Source: Streptomyces sp. Q6 (GTDB lineage Bacteria > Actinomycetota > Actinomycetes > Streptomycetales > Streptomycetaceae). From it: DNA of 64,000 nt. The position numbers and the translations under genes were made by a program. How positions within the stretch are numbered: position 1 is the stretch's first letter; every line of letters begins with the position of its first letter. The notes under the pieces were generated by a model that worked only from the letters and a program-made list of their open reading frames with translations, was not told the origin of the DNA and searched no databases. The DNA lies in assembly GCF_036967205.1 (NCBI RefSeq), contig NZ_CP146022.1:6572001-6636000 (forward strand). The letters are read 5' to 3'. Below, piece after piece: positions 43,333-51,586 of this stretch.

Positions 43333-43395
43333 GCCGTGTTTCTACGACAGTTGTCCGCGTATCCGCTACGGCTCGTTCAGTATGCGGACAACATG

Positions 43396-44289
43396 TCAGC
43401 GGTGGCTCGCCTTCCGCTCGGGCGGCTGCGCGTCCTGCGGGTCCCGCGCGTCCTGAGGCCCCTGCGCGTTCTCGGGCTTCTTCCGCGGCCCCTTCGTTCC
43501 GGAGGCCCCGGGTTGCCGCTCCCCGTCGTCCTCGCCCGGGGGGCGGGACGCGGCGGGCGGCAGCGGGTACGAGGTCGTCGGCGACGGCGTCACGGGCGTC
43601 GGCTCGTCCGGCGACGTCGTCGGTCCCGGCGGGGCGGGGGAGCGGGTCGCCGGCGGCGGGCTCGCGGTGGCGCCGTCCCTGGCGAGCGAGTCGAAGTCGA
43701 CCAGGCCCGTGGCCTCCAGGACCTTGATGTGGTCGAGGACCGTGGTGTTCGCGTCGTCCGCGAGGTCCCGGACGAGGGAGTTGCGGGTCGACGCGCGCAC
43801 CTGGGCCACCAGCGAGAACACCTGGCCGTGCGCCCGGCGCAGCACGTTCGCGAACTTCCGCTCGTAGTCCTGCCCCTGAGCGGCCGTCAACTGCCGTAGC
43901 CAGCCCTGCTGTTGCTCGTTCGGCTGATTGGGCAGCTCCAGGTTCAGCTGCGCCGCGACCTCCCGCACCCGCGCGTCCAGGAAGGTGTGCCCCTGCACGA
44001 GGTGCTCGCCCGCCGTCTCCACCGCCTTGCTCGGCGCGCGCTCCTCGGCCTGCTGCCCGGCCGGGAGTTCCCACAGCCCGGCGAGCCGCACCTTCGTGAT
44101 GAAGATCCGGTCGGTGGCCGACAGCGGGCCGAATCTGGTCGACACGGTCTCGGCGTTGAGCGTGTCCAGACCGGTGCCCGAGCGGTCCGCGTACGACCAG
44201 ATCGGGAAGACGAGCGCGGCGAGGGTCGCCAGCAGGCCGGTCACGATGAGTGCCGTGCCGTTGACGCGGTGGGGTATGTGTCGTCGCAT
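43396..44289 (-). CDS. DUF4142 domain protein with Pro-rich tail
   Basis: The 297-residue protein has a membrane segment at about 11-31 (ALIVTGLLATLAALVFPIWSY) and an extracytoplasmic four-helix DUF4142 domain at about 55-200: LSATDRIFITKVRLAGLWEL, GEHLVQGHTFLDARVREVAAQL, FANVLRRAHGQVFSLVAQV, STRNSLVRDLADDANTTVLDHI. A long Pro/Ser/Thr then Gln/Asp/Pro-rich disordered tail follows, including repeats of P-Q-D-A. DUF4142 is ferritin-like in predicted fold but lacks an obvious metal site here. Function unknown. It lies 124 bases downstream of the small Pro-rich frame that follows the MNIO gene. Confidence 0.85.
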   Translation of the reverse strand: MRRHIPHRVNGTALIVTGLLATLAALVFPIWSYADRSGTGLDTLNAETVSTRFGPLSATDRIFITKVRLAGLWELPAGQQAEERAPSKAVETAGEHLVQGHTFLDARVREVAAQLNLELPNQPNEQQQGWLRQLTAAQGQDYERKFANVLRRAHGQVFSLVAQVRASTRNSLVRDLADDANTTVLDHIKVLEATGLVDFDSLARDGATASPPPATRSPAPPGPTTSPDEPTPVTPSPTTSYPLPPAASRPPGEDDGERQPGASGTKGPRKKPENAQGPQDARDPQDAQPPERKASHR

Positions 44290-44413
44290 GGTGCCTCCTG
44301 TTGCGGCACCGCACGCTAGTGCGCCTCGGGCGCGGGGTGCCAGGCATCAGCATGGACTACGTCAACCACCGTACGGGACAAGGGGGTTGTGCGGCTCGCG
44401 CGCCCCGCTGGGG

Positions 44414-44491
44414 TCAGTACGCCGCCGCTGGGGCGGGCGGGGGAGGCGGCTGGAACACCGGCGCGTCGGGGGGTCCGCCACGGCCGGTCAT
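44414..44491 (-). CDS. Candidate 25-residue Pro-rich peptide overlapping the MNIO gene
   Basis: ATG at 44491 overlaps the MNIO gene stop as ATGA and opens a 25-codon frame reading [19 protein letters not shown] then APAAAY. The overlap implies translation by coupling if real. MNIO enzymes often modify a short peptide encoded beside them, but their known substrates carry Cys, Asn or Asp residues and this peptide has no Cys. It may be a genuine small protein or chance in Pro-biased GC-rich sequence. Confidence 0.3.
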   Translation of the reverse strand: MTGRGGPPDAPVFQPPPPPAPAAAY

Positions 44492-45801
44492 CCCCGGCGC
44501 AGCGCGAACCGTGCGGCCCGCAGCGCCCGCGCCACCGGGCGCCCCGTGAGCGGCGCGGGACCCGAGCGCTCCAGCCACCACTGGGTCAACCGCCGCCGCG
44601 CGCCCGGCTCCTGGACGGCCTGCGTGAGGAGCAGGTCCTCGGCGAAGTCGAGCGCGTCACGCCGGTAGCCGCCCGCCATGGGCCGCCGCTGCGCGTACGC
44701 GAGGAACGCCGTGCGATACGCCGACGCCCCCAGGACGACGGGGAGTTCGGGCGCCACCTTCGCGACGATGTCGGCCCGCTTGCCGGCCAGGGCCCGGCTC
44801 TGCACGGCGAGCCGGGCCCGGTCGAAGCCCTCGGGGGCCGGGGTCCCGGCGACGAGCGAGGAGAGCAGGGCGGCCTGGGCGAGCCCGACCCGTCCGCGTA
44901 CCGACTCGTCGACGTCGCTCGCGTGCACGGGAGTTGAGCGGGAACCAGGGGGTGACGGGGTGGCTGCCGCCGCGGCGACGGTCTCGCGGATCGTCGCGAC
45001 CTCGCGCCCCAACTCCCCTTCGTCCTCGGGGAAGTTCTCGTCCCGCTCCAGCAGGACCCCCGGCGGCGTCACCCGCGACGCCAGGTCGGCCAGGATGTCC
45101 AGGACGGGGCGCGGCACCGGGTGGGCGTGGCTGTCGTGCCACACGCCGTCCCGCTCGAAGCCGCCCGCCACATGCACGTACGCGATGGCCTCGACCGGCA
45201 GCTCGTCGAGCGCCTTGGCCGGGTCCTCGCCGCGGTTCACGTGGTTGGTGTGCAGGTTCGCCACGTCGATGAGCAGCCGGACGCCCGTGCGCTCCACCAG
45301 CTCGTACAGGAACTGCCCCTCGGACATCTCCTCACCGGGCCAGCCGAACAGCGCCGCGATGTTCTCCACGGCCAGCGGCACGGGCAGCGCTTCCTGCGCG
45401 ATCCGGATGTTCGCGCACAGCACGTCGAGCGCGTCCCGGGTGCGCGGCACGGGCAGCAGGTGCCCGGCCTCCAGCGGCTGTGTCGCGGTCCGCTCGCCGC
45501 CCGCCCGTACGAACGCGATGTGCTCGGTCACCAGCGGCGAGCCCAGCGCCTCGGCGCGCGCCGCGAGGTCCGCGAGACGCTGCTCGTCGGGCCGGTCGGC
45601 ACCGCCGAGACCGAGCGAGACGCCGTGCGGCACGACGGTGACGCCGCGCTCGCGCAGCCGCAGCAGGGAGTCGGGCAGATGTCCCGGACACAGGTTCTCG
45701 GCGACGGCCTCGACCCAGTCGATGCCCGGCATCGCCTCCACGATGTCGGCGATCTCGGGCCGCCAGCCGATCCCCGTACCCAGGTGCGTCAGATGCTCCA
45801 T
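44488..45801 (-). CDS. DUF692 multinuclear non-haem iron oxidase (MNIO) fused to a partner domain
   Basis: Residues 1-280 form the DUF692 TIM-barrel: [13 protein letters not shown] at the start, [41 protein letters not shown] and [21 protein letters not shown] supply the His, Asp and Glu ligands of a two- or three-iron centre. Residues about 300-437 ([43 protein letters not shown]) resemble the separate SCO6045-like or recognition-partner proteins that accompany MNIO enzymes, here fused. Known MNIOs (MbnB, TglH, ChrH) oxidise cysteines or other residues of ribosomal peptides. No clear precursor is adjacent. Downstream are TIGR04222 and DUF4142 membrane proteins. ATG 45801 starts at the fold. 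Confidence 0.88.
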   Translation of the reverse strand: MEHLTHLGTGIGWRPEIADIVEAMPGIDWVEAVAENLCPGHLPDSLLRLRERGVTVVPHGVSLGLGGADRPDEQRLADLAARAEALGSPLVTEHIAFVRAGGERTATQPLEAGHLLPVPRTRDALDVLCANIRIAQEALPVPLAVENIAALFGWPGEEMSEGQFLYELVERTGVRLLIDVANLHTNHVNRGEDPAKALDELPVEAIAYVHVAGGFERDGVWHDSHAHPVPRPVLDILADLASRVTPPGVLLERDENFPEDEGELGREVATIRETVAAAAATPSPPGSRSTPVHASDVDESVRGRVGLAQAALLSSLVAGTPAPEGFDRARLAVQSRALAGKRADIVAKVAPELPVVLGASAYRTAFLAYAQRRPMAGGYRRDALDFAEDLLLTQAVQEPGARRRLTQWWLERSGPAPLTGRPVARALRAARFALRRG

Positions 45802-45913
45802 GTGCCCGTCCCCCTCCTGCTCCGTGCAGGTCTTCTGACCCCGGCGCGCCCGGCCGAACCCCTGAAGGGGGACGTTCAGAGCTAGATCTGAGGTTTCCCG
45901 ACGGGGTCCCGGC

Positions 45914-46537
45914 CTACCGCGCGGCGGGTCGGCGCCGGGGGTCCCTGCCCAGCGCCATCAGCATGCGGTCGAAGGGCAGGGCGCCGGGCGGCACGGACAC
46001 CGGCGGTGCGAACGCGGCCCCCGGCCCCCGCGCGGCCGCCCCCGTCGGGACCCGCAGAGCGACCTTCAGCGCGGCGGCGACGACCGGCTCGGGCAGCTCG
46101 ACCCCGGCGCCGACGGCCACCGCGACGTCCCAGGCGTGGACGGCGTGGTCCACCAGATGGAACCCCACGGCGCTCCGCGCGGGCCAGCCGCCGCCGGGCC
46201 CTGGCCCGGGGTCCAGCTCCGGCAGCGTGAACTCCCGCTCGGCGGTGCCCGGTTCGGCGAACGCCGCGATCAGATCGAGGGCGGCGTCCCGGTGCGCACC
46301 CGCGGGGTCCGCCTCCGCCCATGCCTCCCGCCAGACGTCGGGGTCGCCGCCCCGGCCCCGCGCGGCAGCGGCGAAACCGCGGTGCTGAGCCGTCATGTGC
46401 GCGACGAGCCGGCGCACCGTCCAGGCCGCGCAGGGGGTGTCACGGACCCAGTCGTCGGCGCGGACCAGGCCGACGAGACGTACGGACTCCTCCACGGCGA
46501 CGCGGTCCAGCGTGACGAGACGGGTCAGGTCGGTCAT
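45914..46537 (-). CDS. TIGR03086 / DinB-like metal-binding protein (mycothiol-dependent isomerase family)
   Basis: The 207-residue protein has the N-terminal helical bundle of the maleylpyruvate isomerase/DinB superfamily: [19 protein letters not shown] (first His ligand), the helix around [18 protein letters not shown] (HxxxH ligands at about 130-140) and a C-terminal [11 protein letters not shown] motif. Members bind zinc and some use mycothiol as cosubstrate. The specific reaction is unknown. ATG 46537 overlaps the stop of the upstream hypothetical gene as ATGA, so the two are cotranslated and probably controlled by the operator-like site at 47024-47035. Confidence 0.82.
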   Translation of the reverse strand: MTDLTRLVTLDRVAVEESVRLVGLVRADDWVRDTPCAAWTVRRLVAHMTAQHRGFAAAARGRGGDPDVWREAWAEADPAGAHRDAALDLIAAFAEPGTAEREFTLPELDPGPGPGGGWPARSAVGFHLVDHAVHAWDVAVAVGAGVELPEPVVAAALKVALRVPTGAAARGPGAAFAPPVSVPPGALPFDRMLMALGRDPRRRPAAR

Positions 46538-47004
46538 CGGGACGCCTCTTCCGGCCAGGGCGTCGCCCCGACGAGCAGGTCGTGGGCGGTGCCCCAGGCG
46601 GCCGCCGCGTCGAAGCGCGGCTGGGACCAGAGGGTGGCCCGCATCGTCCCGTGGGCGCGGAACGCCCCCGCGATCCGGGCGTGGTCGGGGCGGCCGACGA
46701 ACCCGGCGATCGCGGGCCCGCCGGACCACACCGAGACGGCTCCCGAGCGGCGGCGCCGCGGATCGGCCCAGAGCCACATGCCGACGGCGCCGTCGGTGGC
46801 GGGCCAGCCGCGGCGCAGGCGAAGGCCGTTGAGCGCGACACCGAGCGCGCGCCGGTGCCCGTCGGCGGTGAACTCCGTGACGCTGATCCAGACCGGGGCG
46901 TCGGCCGGGTCCGGGTCGGGGCCCGGCTGCCAACGGGCCCGCAGGAGGGAGGCTTTCGTGCCTCGACGTGTCGTGCCTCGATCTGTCCTGTCCCCAGACT
47001 TCAT
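46534..47004 (-). CDS. Hypothetical protein, possible ABM-like / monooxygenase-type fold
   Basis: The 156-residue protein has a basic first 20 residues, then PVWISVTEFTADGHRRALGVAL, VGMWLWADPRRRRSGAVSVWSG, a GFVGRPDHARIAGAFRAHG helix and TMRATLWSQPRFDAAAAWG. The alternation of tryptophan-containing strands resembles dimeric alpha/beta-barrel proteins such as ABM monooxygenases and spheroidene monooxygenase-like proteins, but no catalytic motif is clear. The start is uncertain: the first 15 codons come from sequence with a repeated TGCCTCGA unit, and a later start is possible. It is coupled to the DinB-like gene by ATGA. I do not recognise it beyond this. Confidence 0.6.
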   Translation of the reverse strand: MKSGDRTDRGTTRRGTKASLLRARWQPGPDPDPADAPVWISVTEFTADGHRRALGVALNGLRLRRGWPATDGAVGMWLWADPRRRRSGAVSVWSGGPAIAGFVGRPDHARIAGAFRAHGTMRATLWSQPRFDAAAAWGTAHDLLVGATPWPEEASR

Positions 47005-47023
47005 GCCTCGACCATAAAACTAA

Positions 47024-47035
47024 ACGAACGGTCGT
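47024..47035. promoter_or_regulatory. TetR-type operator candidate
   Basis: AACGAACGGTCGTG contains ACGA (47024-47027) and TCGT (47032-47035) as inverted half-sites around ACGG, the pattern common to many Streptomyces TetR regulators. It lies 20-31 bases upstream of the start at 47004 in locally AT-rich sequence (TAAAACTAAA). The TetR gene at 47715-48365 is the obvious candidate. Confidence 0.45.
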
Positions 47036-47123
47036 GCTGAAAGTTTGTCCAAGAAGTGGGCGGAACCGCGCAGTCGACCCTGATCCGCCCGGCCCCGCCC
47101 GCCGCTCGTTCAGTCGGCCTCGC

Positions 47124-47681
47124 TCACCGGCGCCCGCCGAACTCCCAGTCGTGCACCTCGATCCCGGCGTACCGCTCCACGCCCTCCAGGACGGCCCGCG
47201 CGGCGTCCGCGTCCGCCGCCCGCAGCAGCGCCGCCGTCCCCAGCCGTGCCGACCCGTCGTCGGACAGCAGCGGCCCGAACGCGATCAGCTCGTCCCGGAA
47301 CGTGGCCGGTACGGCGAGGTCGTCCACGGGCCGCTCCGGGCCGAGGCCGAGCACGAGATAGCGGTTGCCGCCGCTGCGGCCGCCGGGGAACTCCCACATC
47401 GTGCGGCCCAGCAGATTGCGCCACCGGCGCACCAGCACGTCCCGGTAGGCGCCGGCCTGCCACCCCGGCTCCTCGAACGCGAACGCGCGGGCCGCGGCCG
47501 CGTCCGGCAGGTCGACGATGTGCACGCTGCCGGTGGGTGTCTCGCCGTCGGCGCCGAACGTCGGGCCGCGCGCGATCAACTCCTTGTCGAAACCGTCCAT
47601 GTAGGACCAGTGGGCCTCGACGAGCCGCTCACGCAGCGCAAGGGAACCGGGCCGGTCGCGGTGGTAGCAGAAGAACTCCAT
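47124..47681 (-). CDS. YCII-related (YciI-like) protein, two repeats
   Basis: The 185-residue protein contains two YCII-type ferredoxin-like units. The first (1-90) reads FFCYHRDRPGS, ARGPTFGADGETPTGSVHIVD with the conserved Gly-rich strand, and FEEPGWQAGAYRDVLVRRW. The second (about 105-180) reads YLVLGLGPERP, FGPLLSDDGSARLGTAALLRA, EGVERYAGIEVHDWEFG. YCII domains may be catalytic or act as small-molecule sensors. A conserved His-Asp pair seen in YciI is present only in part. ATG 47681 is the start. It lies 33 bases downstream of the TetR gene in the same orientation, so the two are likely one operon. Confidence 0.82.
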   Translation of the reverse strand: MEFFCYHRDRPGSLALRERLVEAHWSYMDGFDKELIARGPTFGADGETPTGSVHIVDLPDAAAARAFAFEEPGWQAGAYRDVLVRRWRNLLGRTMWEFPGGRSGGNRYLVLGLGPERPVDDLAVPATFRDELIAFGPLLSDDGSARLGTAALLRAADADAARAVLEGVERYAGIEVHDWEFGGRR

Positions 47682-47714
47682 GACCGCAGACCCTCCCGCA
47701 CGGAGGGCCGCCGC

Positions 47715-48365
47715 TCAACCGACTTCCGGCGCCAGACCCGGATCGGTGACCTGCGCGGAGAGCCGCGTCGCGATGCCCACGCGGGCGCGCCGGTAGCCGG
47801 CCGGGTCGCCGTGCAGTACGGAGTGGGCGTTCGCCATCTCCATCAGGGCGATCAACTCGAAGGCCAGCTGCGCCACTTCGGTGTCCGGGCGCAGCTCGCC
47901 CAGGTCCCGCGCCTCGGCCGCGCACCGCTCCACCAGCTCCACCCAGGTGCGCTGCGCCCCGGCCAGCGCGTCGTGCACCGCGCCTTCCCGGGCGTCGTAC
48001 TCGGCGAGCACCCCGGAGAAGAAGCAGCCGCCGGGGAAGACGCGCCGGCGCGAGTACTCCAGCCAGCTCTCGCACAGCGCCCGGAGGCGGGCGATGCCGG
48101 GCGGGGTCGTGAAGGCGGGATCGACGACCTCGTCCTGGTAGACGCGGGCCGCCGCGCGGACGGTCGCGAGCTGGAGTTCCTCCTTGGAACCGAAGAGGGC
48201 GAAGACGCCGCTCTTGCTGAGCCCCAGTTCCGTGGCGATCCGGCCGAGCGACAGGGCTTCGAGCCCTTCCACCGAGGCGAGGTCGACCGTCCTGCGCAGC
48301 ACGAGCCGCCGGGTCTCGTTCCCGCGCTCGACCCTGCCGTCCACCACGCCGCCCGCCTCCGTCAT
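47715..48365 (-). CDS. TetR-family transcriptional regulator
   Basis: The 216-residue regulator has an N-terminal helix-turn-helix at about 15-60 (DLASVEGLEALSLGRIATEL then LSKSGVFALFGSKEELQLAT, the TetR recognition helix). Its all-helical ligand domain contains CESWLEYSRRRVFPGGCFF, VHDALAGAQRTWVELVERCA and QLAFELIALMEMANAHSVL, typical of the TetR_C_6 group (RutR/YcdC-like relatives). ATG 48365 is chosen because the fold begins within 20 residues. It precedes the YCII gene and may control itself and the coupled pair at 45914-47004 through the ACGA-N4-TCGT site. Confidence 0.9.
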   Translation of the reverse strand: MTEAGGVVDGRVERGNETRRLVLRRTVDLASVEGLEALSLGRIATELGLSKSGVFALFGSKEELQLATVRAAARVYQDEVVDPAFTTPPGIARLRALCESWLEYSRRRVFPGGCFFSGVLAEYDAREGAVHDALAGAQRTWVELVERCAAEARDLGELRPDTEVAQLAFELIALMEMANAHSVLHGDPAGYRRARVGIATRLSAQVTDPGLAPEVG

Positions 48366-48830
48366 ACGTCCATGATGAGGTACGGGGGAGCGGCCGCCGC
48401 CGGCGGCTGAGCCGGCATCGGCGGCGGCCCGCGAGCGCGGGCTCACACGTCTCCCCCGGCGTGTGTGCACGCGCTCACCGTCCCCACCGGCCGGAGGGGG
48501 CGTGCGGGAGTTCGCCCCGGTGTGCCAGGAGGACGTGTGACCGGGGTCGAATGTCGGCGAAAACGCCCCCGGCCGCTGTGGGTGCTGCGGTCGTACGTGC
48601 CCGGGGTCTCGGGGGCGATGCGCGGGCGGACTCAACGGAGTCGACCCGTCCGAGTGTGAAGAAGCTCGGCTGTCTCGATGCTAGAACTCCACACGCCGGG
48701 CCGCCAGGGGGCGAATCGGACAGGTGCCGGTGCGGTCGCCGAACTCCGTCCGCCCGCCCGGCGGTCACGCCGGGAGTGCCGGACGGGCCAGGTGGTGCGG
48801 CGCGGGCAGGAGAGATCTGGGAGACAGGCC
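48366..48830. other. 465-base intergenic region, no gene recognised
   Basis: This lies between the TetR start and the stop of the next leftward gene. It holds several G/C-rich inverted segments, including GCCGCCGCCGGCGGC near 48391 and CGGGCGGACTC/GAGTC-type pairing near 48625-48655. Short open frames exist in it but none has a convincing ribosome-binding site plus recognisable protein. The TetR promoter must lie in its left part. Confidence 0.5.
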
Positions 48831-49604
48831 CTAGGCCGGGTCCGCGGTGCCGAGTCCCGGCAGGGCGCCGCCCGTACGCGGCCCCTCGGCCACCACCGTG
48901 CACGAGCCCGGTGCGATCTCCGTGAACCCGGCGTCCCGCACCACCGGAAGCCCGGCGCGCGTCAGCGGCTCCCAGCGGGCCGGGTCGGCCGTGCGCACCG
49001 ACAGCGGGAAGCCCGCCTCGCGCCACTCCTTGCGCTCCGCGTCGGACAGCGCCCACCAGGCGAGTTGGGCCCCGTGCCCGGCCTGCGCCATCGCCTTGCC
49101 CGCCGTCATGTCGAGGTCGGGGTTGAGCCACAGGACCGGGGCCGTGGTGTCGGGCGCGGCCGGCGGCTCCGGGTCGGTGAGGTCCGTGCCGGAGACCTGG
49201 AGGCGGGCGAGGTCCTTCGGCCAGCCGTCGAGCGGGACCGGTGGGAAGACCCGGACCTGCGCGCCGCCACGGCCCGTGACCGTGATCCCGTCGAGCGCCT
49301 CGGCGCGCCGCCACTCCGCGCCCCTGGCCCGCCGCACCACCTTGCGGATCCGGGCGTCCTGCCAGTCACGCATGACCTGCGCCCACTCGCCGTCGCCGAG
49401 CGAACGCTCGTCGGAGAGGATCACCAGCACGGCGCGCGCCGCCGTCTCCAGCGCGTCCGTACGGGCCGGGGGCTCGGCGCGCTCGATGCGCACGACGAGT
49501 GGCAGCACGAACTGCGGTGCCTCGTCGCGGGCGGTGCGCTCGTCGCGGAACGGACTGTCGGAGGCCGGGGCCGTCGGCGTGGTGCCGGTGTCATCGCTGG
49601 TCAC
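48831..49604 (-). CDS. PTH2-family peptidyl-tRNA hydrolase-like protein
   Basis: In the 257-residue protein the C-terminal half is the Pth2 domain: VLWLNPDLDMTAGKAMAQAG, the helix QLAWWALSDAERKEWREAG, and LPVVRDAGFTEIAPGSCTVV, matching the K-x-x-A-Q-x-x-H active-site helix (KAMAQAGHGA). PTH2 releases amino acids from peptidyl-tRNA in archaea and eukaryotes; actinobacterial members are an accessory form with an N-terminal extension (about 1-135, rich in A and R) of unknown role. GTG 49604 has GGAGGG 5-6 nt upstream, which decides the start over a longer frame. The protein is cytoplasmic. Confidence 0.85.
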   Translation of the reverse strand: MTSDDTGTTPTAPASDSPFRDERTARDEAPQFVLPLVVRIERAEPPARTDALETAARAVLVILSDERSLGDGEWAQVMRDWQDARIRKVVRRARGAEWRRAEALDGITVTGRGGAQVRVFPPVPLDGWPKDLARLQVSGTDLTDPEPPAAPDTTAPVLWLNPDLDMTAGKAMAQAGHGAQLAWWALSDAERKEWREAGFPLSVRTADPARWEPLTRAGLPVVRDAGFTEIAPGSCTVVAEGPRTGGALPGLGTADPA

Positions 49605-49695
49605 GCCCTCCAGTCTGCCAGCACACCCCGCACCGCCTCCCGCCCGCCGGTCACCCCCTGCCCCGCACCCACGCCCCGTACGCGACCATGACCGC

Positions 49696-50579
49696 ATGCA
49701 CACCACCGACCCGCTCCCGGCCCACCTGGCGCTGCGCACGGTCGGCCGCCGCTACGGACTCGGCGGCCCCTGGGTGCTGCGCGGCGTCGACCTCGACGTG
49801 CGGCCGGGCACCCTCGTGCGGGTGCAGGGACCCAACGGCACCGGGAAGTCGACGCTCCTGCGGCTCGTCGCCGGGATCGACGCGCCGAGCGAGGGCCGGA
49901 TCACCGGACGCCCGCGCACCGCGTACGTACCCGAACGCTTCCCGGCCGCCCTCCCCTTCAGCGCGCTCGGCTACCTCACCCACCTGGGCCGCGTCCACGG
50001 ACTCGTCCGGCGCGAGGCCGTACGGCGGGCGGGGGAGTGGCTGGAGCGGTTCGGCGCCGACGGGTACGCGCACACGCCGCTCGCCGCGCTGTCCAAGGGC
50101 AGCAGCCAGAAGGTCGCGGTGGCCCAAGCGCTGCTCGCCGCACCGGAGCTGCTCGTCCTCGACGAGGCGTGGACCGGCCTCGACACCGCCGCCCGCGACG
50201 AACTCGACCGGGCCGTCGCCGAACGCACCGCGGCCGGCGGCGCCGTCGTCTTCGTCGACCACGACCCGCGCCGCCTCGCGGGCGCCGCCGACGCCACATA
50301 CCTGATCGAGGGCACACGCCTCCGCCGTGACGGGGAGGCGAGGTGCCGACGGTCGTCGAAGGGCCGCGCGTCGTCGTGGAGGCGACGGGCCCCGCCCACG
50401 ACCCCGAGGGCCTGCCCCACCCGCACACCCTCACCCGCGCGGACGCCCGCACCGTACGGATCACCGCGCCCGCCACGCACTCGGACGCCGTCCTGCGGGC
50501 GCTGCTCGACGCGCGGCCGCCCTGGCACGTCGTCGCGCTCCGCACCGAGCCCGCGACCGCCCCCACGGAGCCCCGATGA
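49696..50579 (+). CDS. ABC transporter ATP-binding protein, apparent frameshift near the C-terminus
   Basis: The ATPase core is complete in the frame from ATG 49696: Walker A GPNGTGKSTLL, Q-loop region AYVPERFP, signature LSKGSSQKVAVAQAL, Walker B ELLVLDEAWTGLD and switch VFVDHDPRR. After GTRLRRDGEA (about 50339) that frame becomes nonsense and does not stop for 1.4 kb. A sensible C-terminal stretch (PTVVEGPRVVVEATGPAHD, ending at 50579) continues in the frame beginning GTG 50343. One extra G in GAGGTG at 50339-50345 would join them into a protein of about 294 residues. Alternatively the last 78 codons are a separate coupled gene, since GGGGAGG precedes the GTG. It overlaps the permease start as ATGA. 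Confidence 0.8.
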
Positions 50580-51244
50580 CCACCGCACTCCTCGCGTACC
50601 AGTCGGCCCTGCTGCTCCGCTCGCAGCGCTGGCTCGCCCCGGTCGTCCTGTACGCCGCGTTCGTCGCGATCGGTGTGCAGGGCGGCCAGCCGGTGCTCGA
50701 CTCGCTCGGCTACGCCGCCGCGTCCCTGCTGCCCGTCGGCGCCTGGCTCGTACGGATCTGCGTCTCCAACGAGCCGTCCGCCGCCCGCAGTTGCACCGCC
50801 GCGGCGACCACCCCGTGGCGCGCGCACCTGGCGAGTCTGGTCACCGGGTTCCTCGCCACGGCGGCCCTCGGCGCGGTGGCGACCGCCGTCGTCGCCCTCG
50901 TCAGCGACGGCGCGAGCACGAACCACCAGGTCAAGGTGGCGATCGTGCCCGCGGCGGGCGCGGGCCTGCTCGCGATGCTGGTGTGCGCGCTGGTCGGCAC
51001 CGTCGTGGGCGCCGTCACCACCTGGCCGGTGCTGCGCGCCCCCGGGCTCGGCGTCGCCGCGCTGCTGCTGTGCGCGCTGCTCGCCCTGGTCGTCCCCGGC
51101 TCCCCGGCGAGCGCGGCGGTGACGGCCCTCGTCGAGGGATCGCAGCGGGGCTCGGTCCCGCTCCCGCTGCTGCCGCTCGCCGCGTCCGCGCTCCTGGCGG
51201 CGGCCTGCGCGACCACCGCGTGCTTCCTGTCGTCCCGCCGCTAG
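50576..51244 (+). CDS. ABC transporter membrane protein
   Basis: The 222-residue protein has about six hydrophobic segments (WLAPVVLYAAFVAIGV, AAASLLPVGAWLVRIC, LVTGFLATAALGAVATAVVA, AGLLAMLVCALVGTVVGAV, VAALLLCALLALVVPG, LPLAASALLAAACATTACF). This is the layout of a small export-type permease paired with one ATPase. It is coupled to the ATPase frame by ATGA and is presumably the membrane half of the same exporter. Substrate cannot be deduced; no adjacent gene suggests one. TAG at 51242-51244 lies at the base of a hairpin. Confidence 0.82.
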   Translation: MTTALLAYQSALLLRSQRWLAPVVLYAAFVAIGVQGGQPVLDSLGYAAASLLPVGAWLVRICVSNEPSAARSCTAAATTPWRAHLASLVTGFLATAALGAVATAVVALVSDGASTNHQVKVAIVPAAGAGLLAMLVCALVGTVVGAVTTWPVLRAPGLGVAALLLCALLALVVPGSPASAAVTALVEGSQRGSVPLPLLPLAASALLAAACATTACFLSSRR

Positions 51245-51306
51245 GGTCTGTCCGGCGCTGGTCGCGGACGCGACCCGCGCCGCGACCTGATCCGCCGGAC
51301 AGGCCC
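51244..51306. terminator. Hairpin after the ABC permease gene
   Basis: GGGTCTGTCCGGCG (51244-51257) pairs with CGCCGGACAGGCCC (51293-51306) with one G-T pair, and an inner GGTCGCGG/CCGCGACC-type stem fills the loop. It lies between convergent genes and could terminate both. Confidence 0.65.
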
Positions 51307-51333
51307 CGGCCCCGCCGCATCCCGAGCGGGTCC

Positions 51334-51510
51334 TCAGCCCGAGCAGGCCGTGCGCTGCGCCTCCTGCCACTCGCACACCGGGCACAGCGTCGCGCCCTTC
51401 GTCGACTCCGGGTACTCGGTGGGCCTGCGGCACAGCACGCACTCGGCGAACGGCCCTTCGGCGGCGGGTGCGGGACGGTCCGCGGGCGGGGTGCAGTAGT
51501 CGTCGGCCAT
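51334..51510 (-). CDS. Small zinc-ribbon-like protein (two CxxC)
   Basis: The 58-residue protein has two CxxC pairs, ECVLCRRPT and LCPVCEW, separated by about 18 residues (EYPESTKGAT between), the spacing of a rubredoxin-like or zinc-ribbon knuckle. It also has isolated cysteines near each end (DDYC, TACSG). ATG 51510 (MADDYC) is chosen because the upstream extension is Arg-rich noise. Such proteins are common in Streptomyces, usually unannotated, and likely bind zinc. It is transcribed leftward, 76 bases upstream of the deacetylase gene's left end. Confidence 0.7.
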   Translation of the reverse strand: MADDYCTPPADRPAPAAEGPFAECVLCRRPTEYPESTKGATLCPVCEWQEAQRTACSG

Positions 51511-51586
51511 ACCGTTCAGCCTACGGTCAGCACCTTCCCTGCGTGGTCGCGGCCGCGGGCGCACGGTCGCGGCCCTCGGCGTACGG

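Noticed and set aside
44301-44549. Plus-strand frames opposite the MNIO gene end
   Set aside because: They are Ala/Gly/Arg-rich, lack ribosome-binding sites and are antisense to a well supported gene.
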